NCBI RefSeq assembly: GCF_003966225.1
Contig: NZ_RXNU01000006.1
Location: 62,001-126,000, forward strand
DNA length: 64,000 nt
Direction: 5' to 3'
Source: Shewanella canadensis
GTDB lineage: Bacteria > Pseudomonadota > Gammaproteobacteria > Enterobacterales > Shewanellaceae
The notes beneath the pieces are model-generated. The model was not told where the DNA came from. It did no database searches and was given only the letters and a program-made list of their open reading frames with translations. Both the position numbers and the translations under genes were made by a program. Positions 25,990-34,182 of this stretch are shown here, in pieces (the stretch's first letter is position 1; each line of letters opens with the position of its first letter).

Positions 25990-26709
25990 TTACTTAATAC
26001 TTTTTTCCAGTGCGCGATAGTCATCGATGATCTGCGCCAACATATCAGTATCCTCACCAGCACTTTTTTGCATGCGTTGATAATGCAATATTGTTTTATG
26101 CAGGTATTGTTTGTCCGCATCCTGAGACAGGTTCCACATGATAGAACCGACGTTTACGATGGCTTGCTCGCAGTCAGTAGACAGATGCATTATTTCATAG
26201 AAACGTTTGTTCTCCTGAATGAGACATTCATTGACCAGACCTAACTTCAGTTGACCTAATTGCTGCCTGAGTTTGTAATTGTGATGAACCGGGCAGAGGA
26301 TAAACTCAAAATGTTTGCTTGGGTAGTTAGTCATAATTGAGCCGATTAACTCGATAAGCAACTCACCTCCGACCCCTGCAATGATGATTAGATGTGACTC
26401 ACAATCGTCAAAATCAGCGATAGGCAGATGTGCCACATCTATGCAGTGAACTTGCCAATGACTCGTCTGCATTTCATCAGGCGAGGAAGTGTCATCGCTT
26501 AATTGGTCTGAGGGGAAAAAGCGGGTGAGTTTTTTTTCGAGATCGATCATCAGTTCATCGACGACATCAACGAAGTGAATGGTGCCGGCAGCGCCTCTTT
26601 GAAGGAGTCTGGCCCCAAGCAGCCCATGATCACAACAACAATCCCAAATATGGTCATAGTGATTGTTTATCATCTTGTCTATTTGACTCAATCGCTGGCT
26701 GATTTTCAC
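25990..26709 (-). CDS. TrmK-like tRNA (adenine-N1)-methyltransferase family protein
   Basis: 239 residues from a GTG with AGGAGG five bases upstream. The fold is SAM-dependent methyltransferase: RLSQIDKMINNHYDHIWDCC, then the CDHGLLGARLLQRG motif I typical of the TrmK (YqfN) family, IHFVDVVDELM, LIIIAGVGGELLIELI and ILCPVHHNYKLRQQL. TrmK modifies A22 of some bacterial tRNAs; the Gram-negative homologues are less studied, so the substrate is inferred. A C-terminal helical extension follows. A small inverted-repeat element sits directly upstream at 26722-26790. Confidence 0.85.
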   Translation of the reverse strand: MKISQRLSQIDKMINNHYDHIWDCCCDHGLLGARLLQRGAAGTIHFVDVVDELMIDLEKKLTRFFPSDQLSDDTSSPDEMQTSHWQVHCIDVAHLPIADFDDCESHLIIIAGVGGELLIELIGSIMTNYPSKHFEFILCPVHHNYKLRQQLGQLKLGLVNECLIQENKRFYEIMHLSTDCEQAIVNVGSIMWNLSQDADKQYLHKTILHYQRMQKSAGEDTDMLAQIIDDYRALEKSIK

Positions 26710-26721
26710 GGCGTCCTCCTG

Positions 26722-26790
26722 TTATACCAATCTCATTTAATCCGTATTCAATGACCTGAATCGGTCACTTTCTTATACAGATTGGTATTA
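26722..26790. repeat. Small inverted-repeat element (about 69 bp, MITE-like)
   Basis: Ends are TTATACCAATCT (26722-26733) and AGATTGGTAT (26779-26788), a 10-bp terminal inverted repeat. The inner part has GACC-TGAATC-GGTC. The end sequence is related to the ATACCGATTGGTAT palindromes at 13981 and 36530. Located in the 5' leader of the TrmK-like gene. Confidence 0.7.
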
Positions 26791-26832
26791 TTTCACAATA
26801 GGCTATTGTACCGCTTTTCTCCATTATAACTT

Positions 26833-26871
26833 TTGAGAATGTTAGGTATTGAGAATGTTAGGTATTGAGAA
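26833..26871. repeat. 16-bp tandem repeat, about 2.4 units
   Basis: TTGAGAATGTTAGGTA at 26833-26848 and 26849-26864, followed by TTGAGAA. Lies just past the end of the small exported-protein gene. Confidence 0.85.
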
Positions 26872-26885
26872 AGTTGATATCGAGC

Positions 26886-27212
26886 TTACATTATCTTGAT
26901 GATGTCGACGATACTCACAGCGCTCCCTTCACTGAGATCTTTTTGAGTTTTAACGTCTGTTATTTTTACCTCATCGCTGCCGAAATAAGCCTTTACATCA
27001 TCAGAGGATGGCATTCTGACATCTTGGGTGTTCTCAGCTTTAGTTGTTGTTATCGTTCCGGTTTCTTGTAGCGCTGAGTGGCTTTTAGAGCCGACTAAAT
27101 TGATGGCGGTGGACAGTAAAATGATGATAGCTATCAGCAGTTTCATATTTATTGGTATGTTTTGTTGGCTGTGAGTAAGTAAGATGATGAATGGCTTTTC
27201 TTTCAGAGTCAT
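26886..27212 (-). CDS. Small exported or membrane-anchored protein, unknown
   Basis: 108 residues from ATG 27212 (AGGA nine bases upstream), or 86 from ATG 27146, which lacks a ribosome site but gives a more normal signal peptide (MKLLIAIIILLSTAINLVGS). The rest is a short acidic periplasmic domain (PSSDDVKAYFGSDEVKITDV, SEGSAVSIVDIIKIM). I do not recognise it. The overall pattern of hydrophobic leader plus small hydrophilic domain is convincing as a gene. Confidence 0.6.
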   Translation of the reverse strand: MTLKEKPFIILLTHSQQNIPINMKLLIAIIILLSTAINLVGSKSHSALQETGTITTTKAENTQDVRMPSSDDVKAYFGSDEVKITDVKTQKDLSEGSAVSIVDIIKIM

Positions 27213-27435
27213 TTGAATGAGTCCTAATGATCCATAGAGAAGGGGGCAGAGATTAAGTGGAAGAGATAAGGGGGACTCAGAGATTCAGCGTTTATTTATG
27301 AAGTGGAGTTGAGAGGGAAGTGGACTGCTGATTTAATAACTTGCCTGGATAAAGATAAATGCGATTGCCGAGACTCTGTAGAGTCATGATTATCTATTCA
27401 GGCAAGATCAAATCAGGAACCATTATCATGAACGC

Positions 27436-27675
27436 TTAAAGTAGTAGCTCTATCTCTAGCTCGATGTCTGTACAGTGCTTCTTGCAGAACACCCCGTATT
27501 TTTTCTCTGCCCCATTTTCTGTCGGCACTATCAGCTTCAAGGGTTGTTTGCAGGTTTCACAAAGTACGGTATTGCCTTTAAACAGACGCTTAATTAAGTT
27601 CTTCTGTTCATTGAAAGACTTAGCCGTTGTCTTATTGATGTTTGAAAAATCGATTTTTTGAGTCTCAGTAGTCAT
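27436..27675 (-). CDS. Small zinc-ribbon-like protein
   Basis: 79 residues, cytoplasmic. CETCKQPLKL (C39 and C42) and GVFCKKHCTD (C64 and C68) give a four-cysteine set 25 residues apart, consistent with a structural zinc site. Basic N-terminal half and acidic C-terminus (IELEIELLL). No named family recognised and no clear Shine-Dalgarno. Coding potential is supported by the cysteine spacing. Confidence 0.6.
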   Translation of the reverse strand: MTTETQKIDFSNINKTTAKSFNEQKNLIKRLFKGNTVLCETCKQPLKLIVPTENGAEKKYGVFCKKHCTDIELEIELLL

Positions 27676-27931
27676 AAGTTGATCTTATATTTTTAGATAT
27701 TGATAGAAGTATATCCTTAGCTTGGGGTTGGATGAAACGGATTTTAATGAAATTCAGTGATAGCCGGACTTTTTTGTACCGCCTCCGTTAGCTAATGTTC
27801 GAGAATTTGAGTTTTAAGACCCATACTTAAGTTGTATTTTGGTATCTGGAGCGAATAACTCTGATAATCTAATATACAATTTCAATAAATTTAATGAGTT
27901 ATATTAATAGGTATTAGCCTAGGGAGGAAAA

Positions 27932-28693
27932 ATGCTACGAGCCGCTTGTGCCTTACTCTGTTTTTCCTGCCTGATGATCCAAGCCGGAGAACTTAAGGTT
28001 ACAGAACTTAAGGCTGCAGGGTCTGAGGTTCAAGGGCTTGAGATTGCAGAGCTTGAGGTTATTGCCATGGATTATGCGCCATTTACCTCTGAAACCTCTG
28101 ATGACAATGGTCTGGCATTTAAGTTGTTGAGTGATGCCTTGTCACAGAGTGCAACCTTGGTGAAACCTCAGTTTTTGTCGGCCGCACGGGCACATCGAAT
28201 GGTTCAGGAGGGGAAGTGGTGTGCCAGCTTTTACCCCCCGCAAAGCCCGGTCGATGATCACCGCCTTATCGGGTTGGCGGATGAACCGATAAAGTTGGGT
28301 TTATATCGACGCCGGGAAGCGACGCCATTTGTCTGGAACAGCCTAACCGAATTAGCGGGTAAGCGAGTGGCCTATTTCAGGGCGTTAGAGCGTGATGGCC
28401 TTGGCTTTGAGATGATACAGGCCGGTATGGATATTTTTAGTGTCGAAACCACCCGACAAGGTCTTCAACTTCTCGCTAAGGGGAGGGTGGATTATGCTTT
28501 CGGTGACCAAACTTCAGGCCCTGCCTTAATGAAGCAATTGGGGCTTAATCCCGATGATTACCAATTTTCTGAAACGGTTTTCAGAGCGCTCCCCGTAGGG
28601 ATCTGGTTAAACCTCTCTTGTCCGCAAGCTTTAACTGCATTTCACTACCTGGATAGCCATGGGTACCTACAGATCGATATAGATAATCTATAG
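27932..28693 (+). CDS. Periplasmic solute-binding-protein-like (family 3 type)
   Basis: 253 residues, GGGAGG before the ATG. Signal peptide (residues 1-18, CLMIQAG). Residues 19-42 are a low-complexity run of imperfect ELKVTE/GLEIAE units. The canonical start of the fold follows (LEVIAMDYAPFTS), then GLAFKLLSDAL, WCASFYPPQSP, LAGKRVAYFRALERD, GLQLLAKGRVDYAFGDQ and the end region. This is the type II periplasmic binding fold of amino-acid receptors, but no permease genes are near. Shewanella-type genomes have many such orphan proteins, some feeding signalling systems. The ligand is unknown. Confidence 0.75.
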   Translation: MLRAACALLCFSCLMIQAGELKVTELKAAGSEVQGLEIAELEVIAMDYAPFTSETSDDNGLAFKLLSDALSQSATLVKPQFLSAARAHRMVQEGKWCASFYPPQSPVDDHRLIGLADEPIKLGLYRRREATPFVWNSLTELAGKRVAYFRALERDGLGFEMIQAGMDIFSVETTRQGLQLLAKGRVDYAFGDQTSGPALMKQLGLNPDDYQFSETVFRALPVGIWLNLSCPQALTAFHYLDSHGYLQIDIDNL

Positions 28694-28905
28694 ATAAGTC
28701 ATAGGTAAGTTACATAGGTATCATGCCAATTGAGACACCGCAGTCCTGTTTTCGTCACGCCTCTATTCTTCATTCACCTCTTAACAAACTTGTCGTTCGT
28801 GGCTGAAATATTTAAAATACCCGCTTCGAATGCGATATCGCTACGGTTTGGCGCTAAAGCTTCACAATCCCTTAATAAAAATAGTTAACAGAAGAGCTGC
28901 ATATT

Positions 28906-29085
28906 ATGTCAAAAGATGAAAATACCGATAAGAATAGTGGCTCATCGATTGATGACGCACCAGTTGAAGTTCAGTTGGCTGTCGACCTTATCTATCTTTT
29001 TGAGAGTAATGAGATAGACCCCCAAGTTGCGCTGTCAGCATTGGAGATGGTTAAGTCAGATCTGATGGCTAAACTCTCGAAATAA
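28906..29085 (+). CDS. rsmS: RsmS (YbaM, DUF2496) family small protein
   Basis: 59 residues. The C-terminal two thirds, APVEVQLAVDLIYLFESNEI then DPQVALSALEMVKSDLMAKL, match the DUF2496 family closely. It includes the EVQLAVDLI helix and the IDP turn. The enterobacterial member RsmS affects secondary-metabolite and virulence regulation; the mechanism is not settled. Acidic N-terminal tail of 17 residues. AGAAGAG lies upstream of the ATG. Standalone gene. Confidence 0.88.
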   Translation: MSKDENTDKNSGSSIDDAPVEVQLAVDLIYLFESNEIDPQVALSALEMVKSDLMAKLSK

Positions 29086-29087
29086 AT

Positions 29088-29145
29088 GCTCCAAGTGAGT
29101 GGTTCAAGTAACTTGTCCAAGTCAGTGGTTCAAATAAACTCGCTT
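29088..29145. repeat. Imperfect direct repeat after rsmS
   Basis: TCCAAGTGAGTGGTTCAAGT near 29090 recurs as TCCAAGTCAGTGGTTCAAAT near 29117, offset about 27 bp. No gene in this interval up to 29328. Confidence 0.6.
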
Positions 29146-29328
29146 CCTTACTCTTCAGGCCTATTTCTTAAAAACATCCGATGGCGATTCTATGGCCACC
29201 ACTTTGATGAAAGTTTTAGCAGGCAAGGACGGTCTCTTATCACATGAAGGGGCTAGCTCTTTTCGGCGCTCCGCTCACTATCTGTAAGAGACAGTATCAG
29301 AGACAGCCGAATAGCTTGAGGAGTGAAT

Positions 29329-29586
29329 ATGTGCAGCACGCCTAAAACGAATTTGACCGCTAAAATGCCCAAGACGCCATTTCGAAGTTTTATGGCGAGC
29401 ATGACGCTTACCCAACGTAAACGTTTTGCAGAGGTTGCGAATCGAGCCGAAGAGCGTCGTGAAATTAGAGAGCATTATCGTCAGCGAGCCAATCAGAAAG
29501 TCCAATCCCTTAACCAGTCACGACCTTCGCCAAGCCTGCTAGAACGGGTGAAATTACTTTGTGAGCAGATGATTAAACTGATGTGA
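29329..29586 (+). CDS. Small basic helical protein, unknown
   Basis: 85 residues from ATG 29329, with GAGGAG five bases upstream (a GTG at 29323 would be too close to that site). Strongly basic: TLTQRKRFAEVANRAEERRE then IREHYRQRANQKVQ, predicted as a long amphipathic helix, and LLERVKLLCEQMIKLM at the end. No signal peptide or membrane segment. Function not recognised; possible nucleic-acid or ribosome contact is only a guess from charge. Confidence 0.6.
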   Translation: MCSTPKTNLTAKMPKTPFRSFMASMTLTQRKRFAEVANRAEERREIREHYRQRANQKVQSLNQSRPSPSLLERVKLLCEQMIKLM

Positions 29587-29704
29587 TCTCGTTTCAGCAT
29601 CCTTGATAAAGTAGTGGATGCTCGATATCTGTAACATCATCTATTTTCCCGAAGATTGTCCTGACCGTCCAAACGGCTTTGTTAGAACGGCCATCTCCTC
29701 CCCC

Positions 29705-30361
29705 TTAAACTGGTAAGTGCCCAACTTTAACGAGGATTATTGTCTCCTCTTTCACAAAAGGGTGATGCTCACTCAAATGTGGGCTACGTATCCAGGTGTG
29801 TGTCGGGTACTTTCCGTGTTCATCTTCAAATTGTCCTGACAGCACCAATATCTCCTCGCCACCAAAATGTCTGTGGGGCTGAAAAACCTCATTGGCTGGC
29901 CATTTGACTAATGCCGTATGTTGCTCCTCAAAATCATGCAACGACATGACCTTAAGTCCACCAATTCCGGCTTGCCATGGCTGGGCACGGGTATCGATAC
30001 GCACTCGCTCTGTATCGTTAACATCAAATTGATTGAGTTTGACGAATAAGGTGCAGCCAGCCGTGCTGAAAGGACGATGAGAGCTGCCAGGTGGATTACG
30101 GATATAGGTGCCTTGGGGGTAATCACCATCTTCATCGGAAAAGGTGCCTGCTAAGACAAATATCTCCTCACCCATTGGGTGGCTATGAGCACTGAAATGC
30201 GAACCCGCCTGATAACGAACTATGCTGGTGGCATGGCCACTCTCCAGATCCTCCCTCGCCAGAGGCTTGCGGGTGACACCTTCGAGCGGGCTGGGAAGCC
30301 AATCTATGGTGTTTGAGTCGAGAACGACTCTTTTAGATAAATCCATATTAAGATGCTGCAT
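29705..30361 (-). CDS. Bicupin protein with two ChrR-type cupin domains
   Basis: 218 residues. Two tandem cupin units: residues about 35-110, with YQAGSHFSAHSHPMGEEIFV (His/Glu metal set) and GTYIRNPPGSSHRPF; and about 135-218, with WPANEVFQPHRHFGGEEILV and HTWIRSPHLSEHHPF. Each has the HxH-x4-E pattern of a metal site and the later His, as in the cupin domain of the anti-sigma factor ChrR. The zinc-binding anti-sigma domain of ChrR is absent, so it is a free-standing sensor or enzyme. AGGTGA precedes the ATG. Downstream of the SDR gene by 53 nt, same strand, likely one operon. Confidence 0.85.
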   Translation of the reverse strand: MQHLNMDLSKRVVLDSNTIDWLPSPLEGVTRKPLAREDLESGHATSIVRYQAGSHFSAHSHPMGEEIFVLAGTFSDEDGDYPQGTYIRNPPGSSHRPFSTAGCTLFVKLNQFDVNDTERVRIDTRAQPWQAGIGGLKVMSLHDFEEQHTALVKWPANEVFQPHRHFGGEEILVLSGQFEDEHGKYPTHTWIRSPHLSEHHPFVKEETIILVKVGHLPV

Positions 30362-30414
30362 ATGTCACCTGTGTTGTATCTTATGTTACTCGAAGCTCGA
30401 AGGCTTATATAGGC

Positions 30415-31206
30415 TTAATTACGTCCGGCCATCACACCACCATCGATATCCCATATTGCACCAGTCACCCAATCACTGTCACTGGAAAGTAGAAAACTGA
30501 TACTGTTGGCAATATCAGTCGGTGTACCGATACGACCAATAGGATGGAAGCTATTAAAGCCTGCCAGAGCTTCATCCATCTGTGCCGGGTCGATAAAAGT
30601 TCGGTAAATTGGGGTCTTAACGACGGCAGGTGACACGGCGTTTACCCGGATATTAAAATCTGCCAACTCCATAGCCATATGCTGAGTCAAAGTATGTAAC
30701 CCGGCTTTTGCCATTGAGTATGCCGAGGAGGGGGTCGCTTTAATGGCTTGTTTAGCCCACATGGAGCCTATGTTTACCACATTGCCACCACCATTTTTTA
30801 TCATGTTTTTAGCCACTGCTTGAGAGATCATAAAGGTAGCCCTATTGAGCCCCATATAGATATCATAATCACTTTCATTATGCTCAACGAAAGGTTTTGG
30901 GTTGAAATACCCGGCGGCATTGACCAGGTAGCCTATGTTAGTCGTTGGTTGTTCGATAAAGTCTGTGATGCGTTGCACATGGCTTGCTTGGGACAGATCG
31001 GCCTGAATACCAGATGCTTTATCTTGGCCGGTATTTATGCTCTTCTTTAAGGCGTTGAGCTCAGAGAGTGCCCTATCGAGTTTCGTTGCATTATTGCCGA
31101 CGATGACGACTTCAATACCTGCCTCGATGAGTTGTTTTGCCGTCTCGAAGCCCATGCCGCTGGTGCCGCCTATGATGAGTGCCACACCTGTTTGAGTAAA
31201 TTTCAT
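30415..31206 (-). CDS. Short-chain dehydrogenase/reductase (SDR)
   Basis: 263 residues, classical SDR. Nucleotide motif GGTSGMG (13-19), structural NAAG (about 96-99), catalytic Ser148, Tyr163 and Lys167 in [11 protein letters not shown], and the [12 protein letters not shown] motif. The C-terminus ends in the usual [12 protein letters not shown]. Oxidises or reduces an unknown alcohol or ketone with NAD(P)(H). Divergent from the HxlR regulator gene, which probably controls it, and upstream of the bicupin gene. Confidence 0.93.
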   Translation of the reverse strand: MKFTQTGVALIIGGTSGMGFETAKQLIEAGIEVVIVGNNATKLDRALSELNALKKSINTGQDKASGIQADLSQASHVQRITDFIEQPTTNIGYLVNAAGYFNPKPFVEHNESDYDIYMGLNRATFMISQAVAKNMIKNGGGNVVNIGSMWAKQAIKATPSSAYSMAKAGLHTLTQHMAMELADFNIRVNAVSPAVVKTPIYRTFIDPAQMDEALAGFNSFHPIGRIGTPTDIANSISFLLSSDSDWVTGAIWDIDGGVMAGRN

Positions 31207-31353
31207 AACTGATATGTCCTGTTTCTATTCGCTAACCTCATGGTTGAGTCAGCCTAAAATTGATGATGGGCTAGCGGATGAAGCCAGCTCGTTAAGTGTG
31301 GTAATCTTAGGCCTCTCCCCCAGGTGAAAAAAGTAAGCACAAATTGGTTCGCT

Positions 31354-31369
31354 AGGTACTTTTTGGTAC
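31354..31369. promoter_or_regulatory. Candidate HxlR operator
   Basis: AGGTACTTTTTGGTAC: two GTAC elements separated by six bases (GTAC-TTTTTG-GTAC, an inverted repeat) between the divergent SDR and HxlR genes, near the HxlR start. HxlR-family regulators bind short palindromes of this kind. Confidence 0.5.
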
Positions 31370-31375
31370 ATCTTT

Positions 31376-31729
31376 ATGACTTTAAAAGAGAAAGAAATTT
31401 CAAATATGCAGGAAAGAGTAGTAGGCCCGAGTGAAAGTACCCGCATGGTCGAAACCATAGTCGGCTGTAAATGGTCGCTGACCGTATATCAATTATTGGA
31501 TCAAGATATCAATCGACCCGGCGAGATGGTGCGCAGTGTCGAAGGTTTAACGACTAAGGTGCTTAATCAATGCCTGAAGCGCAATGTCGAATTTGGCATC
31601 TTAGAAAAAATCAGTTACCCGGAGATCCCGCCGCGAGTTGAGTACCGTGTTACTCCGTTTGGTGAGAAATTCATGCTTATTCTCGACAGTTTGAGTCAAC
31701 TTCAGCGAGAAATTGACGGGAATACCTAG
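31376..31729 (+). CDS. HxlR-family transcriptional regulator
   Basis: 117 residues from ATG 31376, or 107 from ATG 31406; neither has a strong ribosome site, and the operator-like repeat just before 31376 makes the shorter form possible. Winged helix with the family pattern IVGCKWSLTVYQLL (usually GKW), RPGEMVRSVEGLTTKVLNQC, LEKISYPEIPPRVEYRVTPF and GEKFMLILDSL. One Cys near residue 31 and one at 67 could sense electrophiles, as in several relatives. Likely autoregulates and controls the divergent SDR/bicupin operon. Confidence 0.88.
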   Translation: MTLKEKEISNMQERVVGPSESTRMVETIVGCKWSLTVYQLLDQDINRPGEMVRSVEGLTTKVLNQCLKRNVEFGILEKISYPEIPPRVEYRVTPFGEKFMLILDSLSQLQREIDGNT

Positions 31730-32022
31730 TTTGGGGTTGATAGCCCAGCCGTTCTGGTTAATTCATAGGTTTCACCAAGGCCAATGGCACATGTTTGTCA
31801 CCGCCATTGTGATCGCATTTACTTGGGCTTATGACTTTCCTCTCCCACTCCTATCTGGATACAGCCTCCTGCTTAGTGCGGAAAAGAGGCTGCTGATAAC
31901 AGGTATTTTATTATCGGGATAAACCTTCATTAGGGAAGGGGATTCCGTTAAACTAGCAAAAATTACATTTTTGTTACAAATCTACTATTTATTTCTATGG
32001 GTAAAAGAGCCGGGTTGAGGAT
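31730..32022. other. Intergenic region
   Basis: About 290 bases. An open frame at 31713-31922 is hydrophobic but overlaps the HxlR gene, has no ribosome site and resembles no family. Nothing else seen. Confidence 0.35.
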
Positions 32023-33012
32023 ATGGACTGCAAGCAAACCATTGCACAGCTAAAGGAAGAGATAGCACTGTTACAAAGTGAGAACCTTAAACTTCGAGTC
32101 GAAAAAGATAGCGTAGAAGAGAAGCTGTCTGCGGCGCTCGATGGCACAGGTTTATGTCTGTGGCAGCAATATATTCCTACCGGTGAACTCACTATTTTTA
32201 ACCGGGAATGGGGGGATCTGTTAGGTTTTACTGAGCAGGAGCTTGCCGCTACTATTGATAGCTGGAAAGGCAACCTGCACCCGGAGGATAGAGATTGGGT
32301 GATTGCCGCTTTTGACGACCACGTTCAAGGCAAGTCAGATACCTACCAAGCCGTACACCGCATGATCCATAAAGATGGCAGCGTGAGTTGGGTGTCAGAC
32401 AGGGGAAGAATTATCGAATATGGTCCTAAAGGTGAGCCGCTTAGGATCATGGGAACCCATATTGATATCACCCAAGAGAAGCGTTATGAGTTGAGCCTGG
32501 CACAATTAGCACATGGCGATCCATTAACCCACCTGTTAAACCGAAAGGCACTCGAGAAAGCCTTTTGCGAAAACAGACTCGCTGAAGAAACTATCGGTGG
32601 TGCGATGTTCTTTATCGATCTCGATGGGTTCAAAGCCATCAACGACAGGCATGGTCATCGATTCGGTGACCTTCTGTTGATCCATGTGGCAGATTCACTA
32701 CGCTCCATAGTGGGGGAGGACGCAAAACTTGCGCGTATGGGAGGCGATGAGTTTGTCATACTGCATCCGAGCTGTGATGTGGAACGACTTGCTAATGTGG
32801 CGCAAAAGCTTCTGGAGCGATATCACTTACCCATAAAATTGGACGGGAAGTTAGTTTCAATTGGTCTGAGTATTGGGATCAGCCTATTTAAACCAGATGA
32901 TGAGTTTATCACTGTGTGCGAGTATGCAGATAAAGCCATGTATGAGGTTAAGCGTCAGGGAAAGCATAACTATGGCTTCTGGCAAGAAGCGTTAATCTGT
33001 GCGAGTCGATAA
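32023..33012 (+). CDS. PAS-GGDEF diguanylate cyclase
   Basis: 329 residues, soluble. N-terminal coiled coil (about 1-38). A PAS domain with PAC tail follows (about 40-150: GTGLCLWQQYIPTGELTIFN, DRGRIIEYGPKGEPLRIMGT, HIDITQEK). The GGDEF domain (about 165-320) has MFFIDLDGFKAINDRHGHRF and an intact ARMGGDEFVIL active site. The RxxD inhibitory site is absent (GEDA in its place), unlike the other two cyclases in this window. Makes c-di-GMP under control of a PAS ligand. GAGG lies close before the ATG. Single gene. Confidence 0.93.
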   Translation: MDCKQTIAQLKEEIALLQSENLKLRVEKDSVEEKLSAALDGTGLCLWQQYIPTGELTIFNREWGDLLGFTEQELAATIDSWKGNLHPEDRDWVIAAFDDHVQGKSDTYQAVHRMIHKDGSVSWVSDRGRIIEYGPKGEPLRIMGTHIDITQEKRYELSLAQLAHGDPLTHLLNRKALEKAFCENRLAEETIGGAMFFIDLDGFKAINDRHGHRFGDLLLIHVADSLRSIVGEDAKLARMGGDEFVILHPSCDVERLANVAQKLLERYHLPIKLDGKLVSIGLSIGISLFKPDDEFITVCEYADKAMYEVKRQGKHNYGFWQEALICASR

Positions 33013-33062
33013 CAAGAGTCATTTAAGCGATATATAATCGATTGTTATTTTGACTGTTATCG

Positions 33063-33446
33063 TTATTCAATATTCAGGCTGACAGCATTGCAATAAACTT
33101 TATAAGCCTGAGATTGTTCTCCCCGAAGCGACTCTTTATTTAGAGGGCTTTGATTCGATGGCTCTTGATTCAACTGCTCTTTGTTCAGGAAGAAGTACAG
33201 CGGCTCAAGTTCCACACGATATTGACCGGGAATTAATCGAAAAGCCTCGCTTAACTCAAGTTCAATTCCAACCTCTTCACCCGTTTCGATCACCAAATAA
33301 TCTTCATCATGGGGTTGGCCACGTTTAGCAAGTGCCCCCTCGTAGATGACAGACATTCCTACCAAAATCACGCGGATAAATTCACTGAACCATGGCATTC
33401 TTCTGTATGAAGAGCGTTGAGAGAAAAGAGCCGAACCCGCTAGCAT
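33063..33446 (-). CDS. Orphan propeptide-like domain of M35-type metalloproteases
   Basis: 127 residues. The central part, GMSVIYEGALAKRGQPHDED, then YLVIETGEEVGIELELSEAF and IPGQYRVEL, matches the N-terminal domain that precedes deuterolysin/peptidyl-Lys metalloendopeptidases (pattern v.Y.G...KR..P..eDy..l..Ge......dls..Y....G.Y.v). No HExxH catalytic domain follows; instead there is a Gln/Asn-rich tail and a stop. The N-terminus is doubtful: no signal peptide, poor ribosome site. Either a truncated remnant or a stand-alone version of the domain. Confidence 0.55.
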   Translation of the reverse strand: MLAGSALFSQRSSYRRMPWFSEFIRVILVGMSVIYEGALAKRGQPHDEDYLVIETGEEVGIELELSEAFRLIPGQYRVELEPLYFFLNKEQLNQEPSNQSPLNKESLRGEQSQAYKVYCNAVSLNIE

Positions 33447-33575
33447 TAGCTCAACTAAAAGCGACTGAGTCGCACTGTTGTCGTAGAACCCTGGAACCAG
33501 GGACGGTGCTTAACCGACCTGGTAATAGAGGCGCGACGAAAGTGAGATCTGCTTTATTTTATTAGTTTAATCTGG

Positions 33576-34157
33576 CTAGTTTAGCGTGAGTCGCTGATCT
33601 TGGGCTTGGTCATCATATTGCCAAATTTGATATTTAGGTGCCGTGCCATCGTAGAACCAAAGTACGGCTATCAATTGCCCATTATGGTTGGCAATTTTGA
33701 GATCTGTATCAAGCTTGCCATTCACGGTCGGCCCCCGGTACTGACAAGACTCGAAATTCACCCTGTAGTCGTTATTACTGCCACTGAATTCATCGCAAAG
33801 AGAAAAATAGGCGCGTTTTTGTGAGTCGATATCTATGGCTATTGTAAGTTCGAAAGTGGCTTGCATAGCATTGTCGGCATCGACTATCAGATCATCCAGT
33901 GAGGTTGGATCCGGTATCGGTTCAGGATCCGGTGTTGTGGTCTCAGGTGGTGTCGTAGTCGTGGGTGTCGTTGTATCAGTCGTTGGCGTGACGCTGGTCG
34001 GTGCACTAGTGGTTCCGGCTCCATCATCACCGCCTCCGCCGCAACCCGAGAGTAAAGTCGAGATAATGGTGATGACCAAAATCGGTGATATGAAAATGGT
34101 TCGGCATAATTTGGTTATGCTGTGTCTGATTATGCTTTGTTTCATTGCGAATGTCAT
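33576..34157 (-). CDS. Lipoprotein with Thr/Pro-rich linker
   Basis: 193 residues, AAGGAG six bases before the ATG. Long basic n-region, hydrophobic helix and lipobox LLSGC (Cys39) followed by GGGG. A linker of about 50 residues made of Thr and Pro (TPTTDTTTPTTTTPPETTTP) leads to a C-terminal domain of about 95 residues with two Cys (SLCDEFSG and ESCQYRG), ending QIWQYDDQAQDQRL. The domain is not recognised. It starts 25 nt after the stop of the LruC-domain gene, same strand, so probably an operon with a surface or periplasmic role. Confidence 0.75.
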   Translation of the reverse strand: MTFAMKQSIIRHSITKLCRTIFISPILVITIISTLLSGCGGGGDDGAGTTSAPTSVTPTTDTTTPTTTTPPETTTPDPEPIPDPTSLDDLIVDADNAMQATFELTIAIDIDSQKRAYFSLCDEFSGSNNDYRVNFESCQYRGPTVNGKLDTDLKIANHNGQLIAVLWFYDGTAPKYQIWQYDDQAQDQRLTLN

Positions 34158-34182
34158 AAGCTGCTCCTTATTCCTGTCTCGT

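Noticed and set aside
31713..31922. Hydrophobic 69-codon frame after the HxlR gene
   Set aside because: Overlaps the HxlR end in another frame and lacks a ribosome site.
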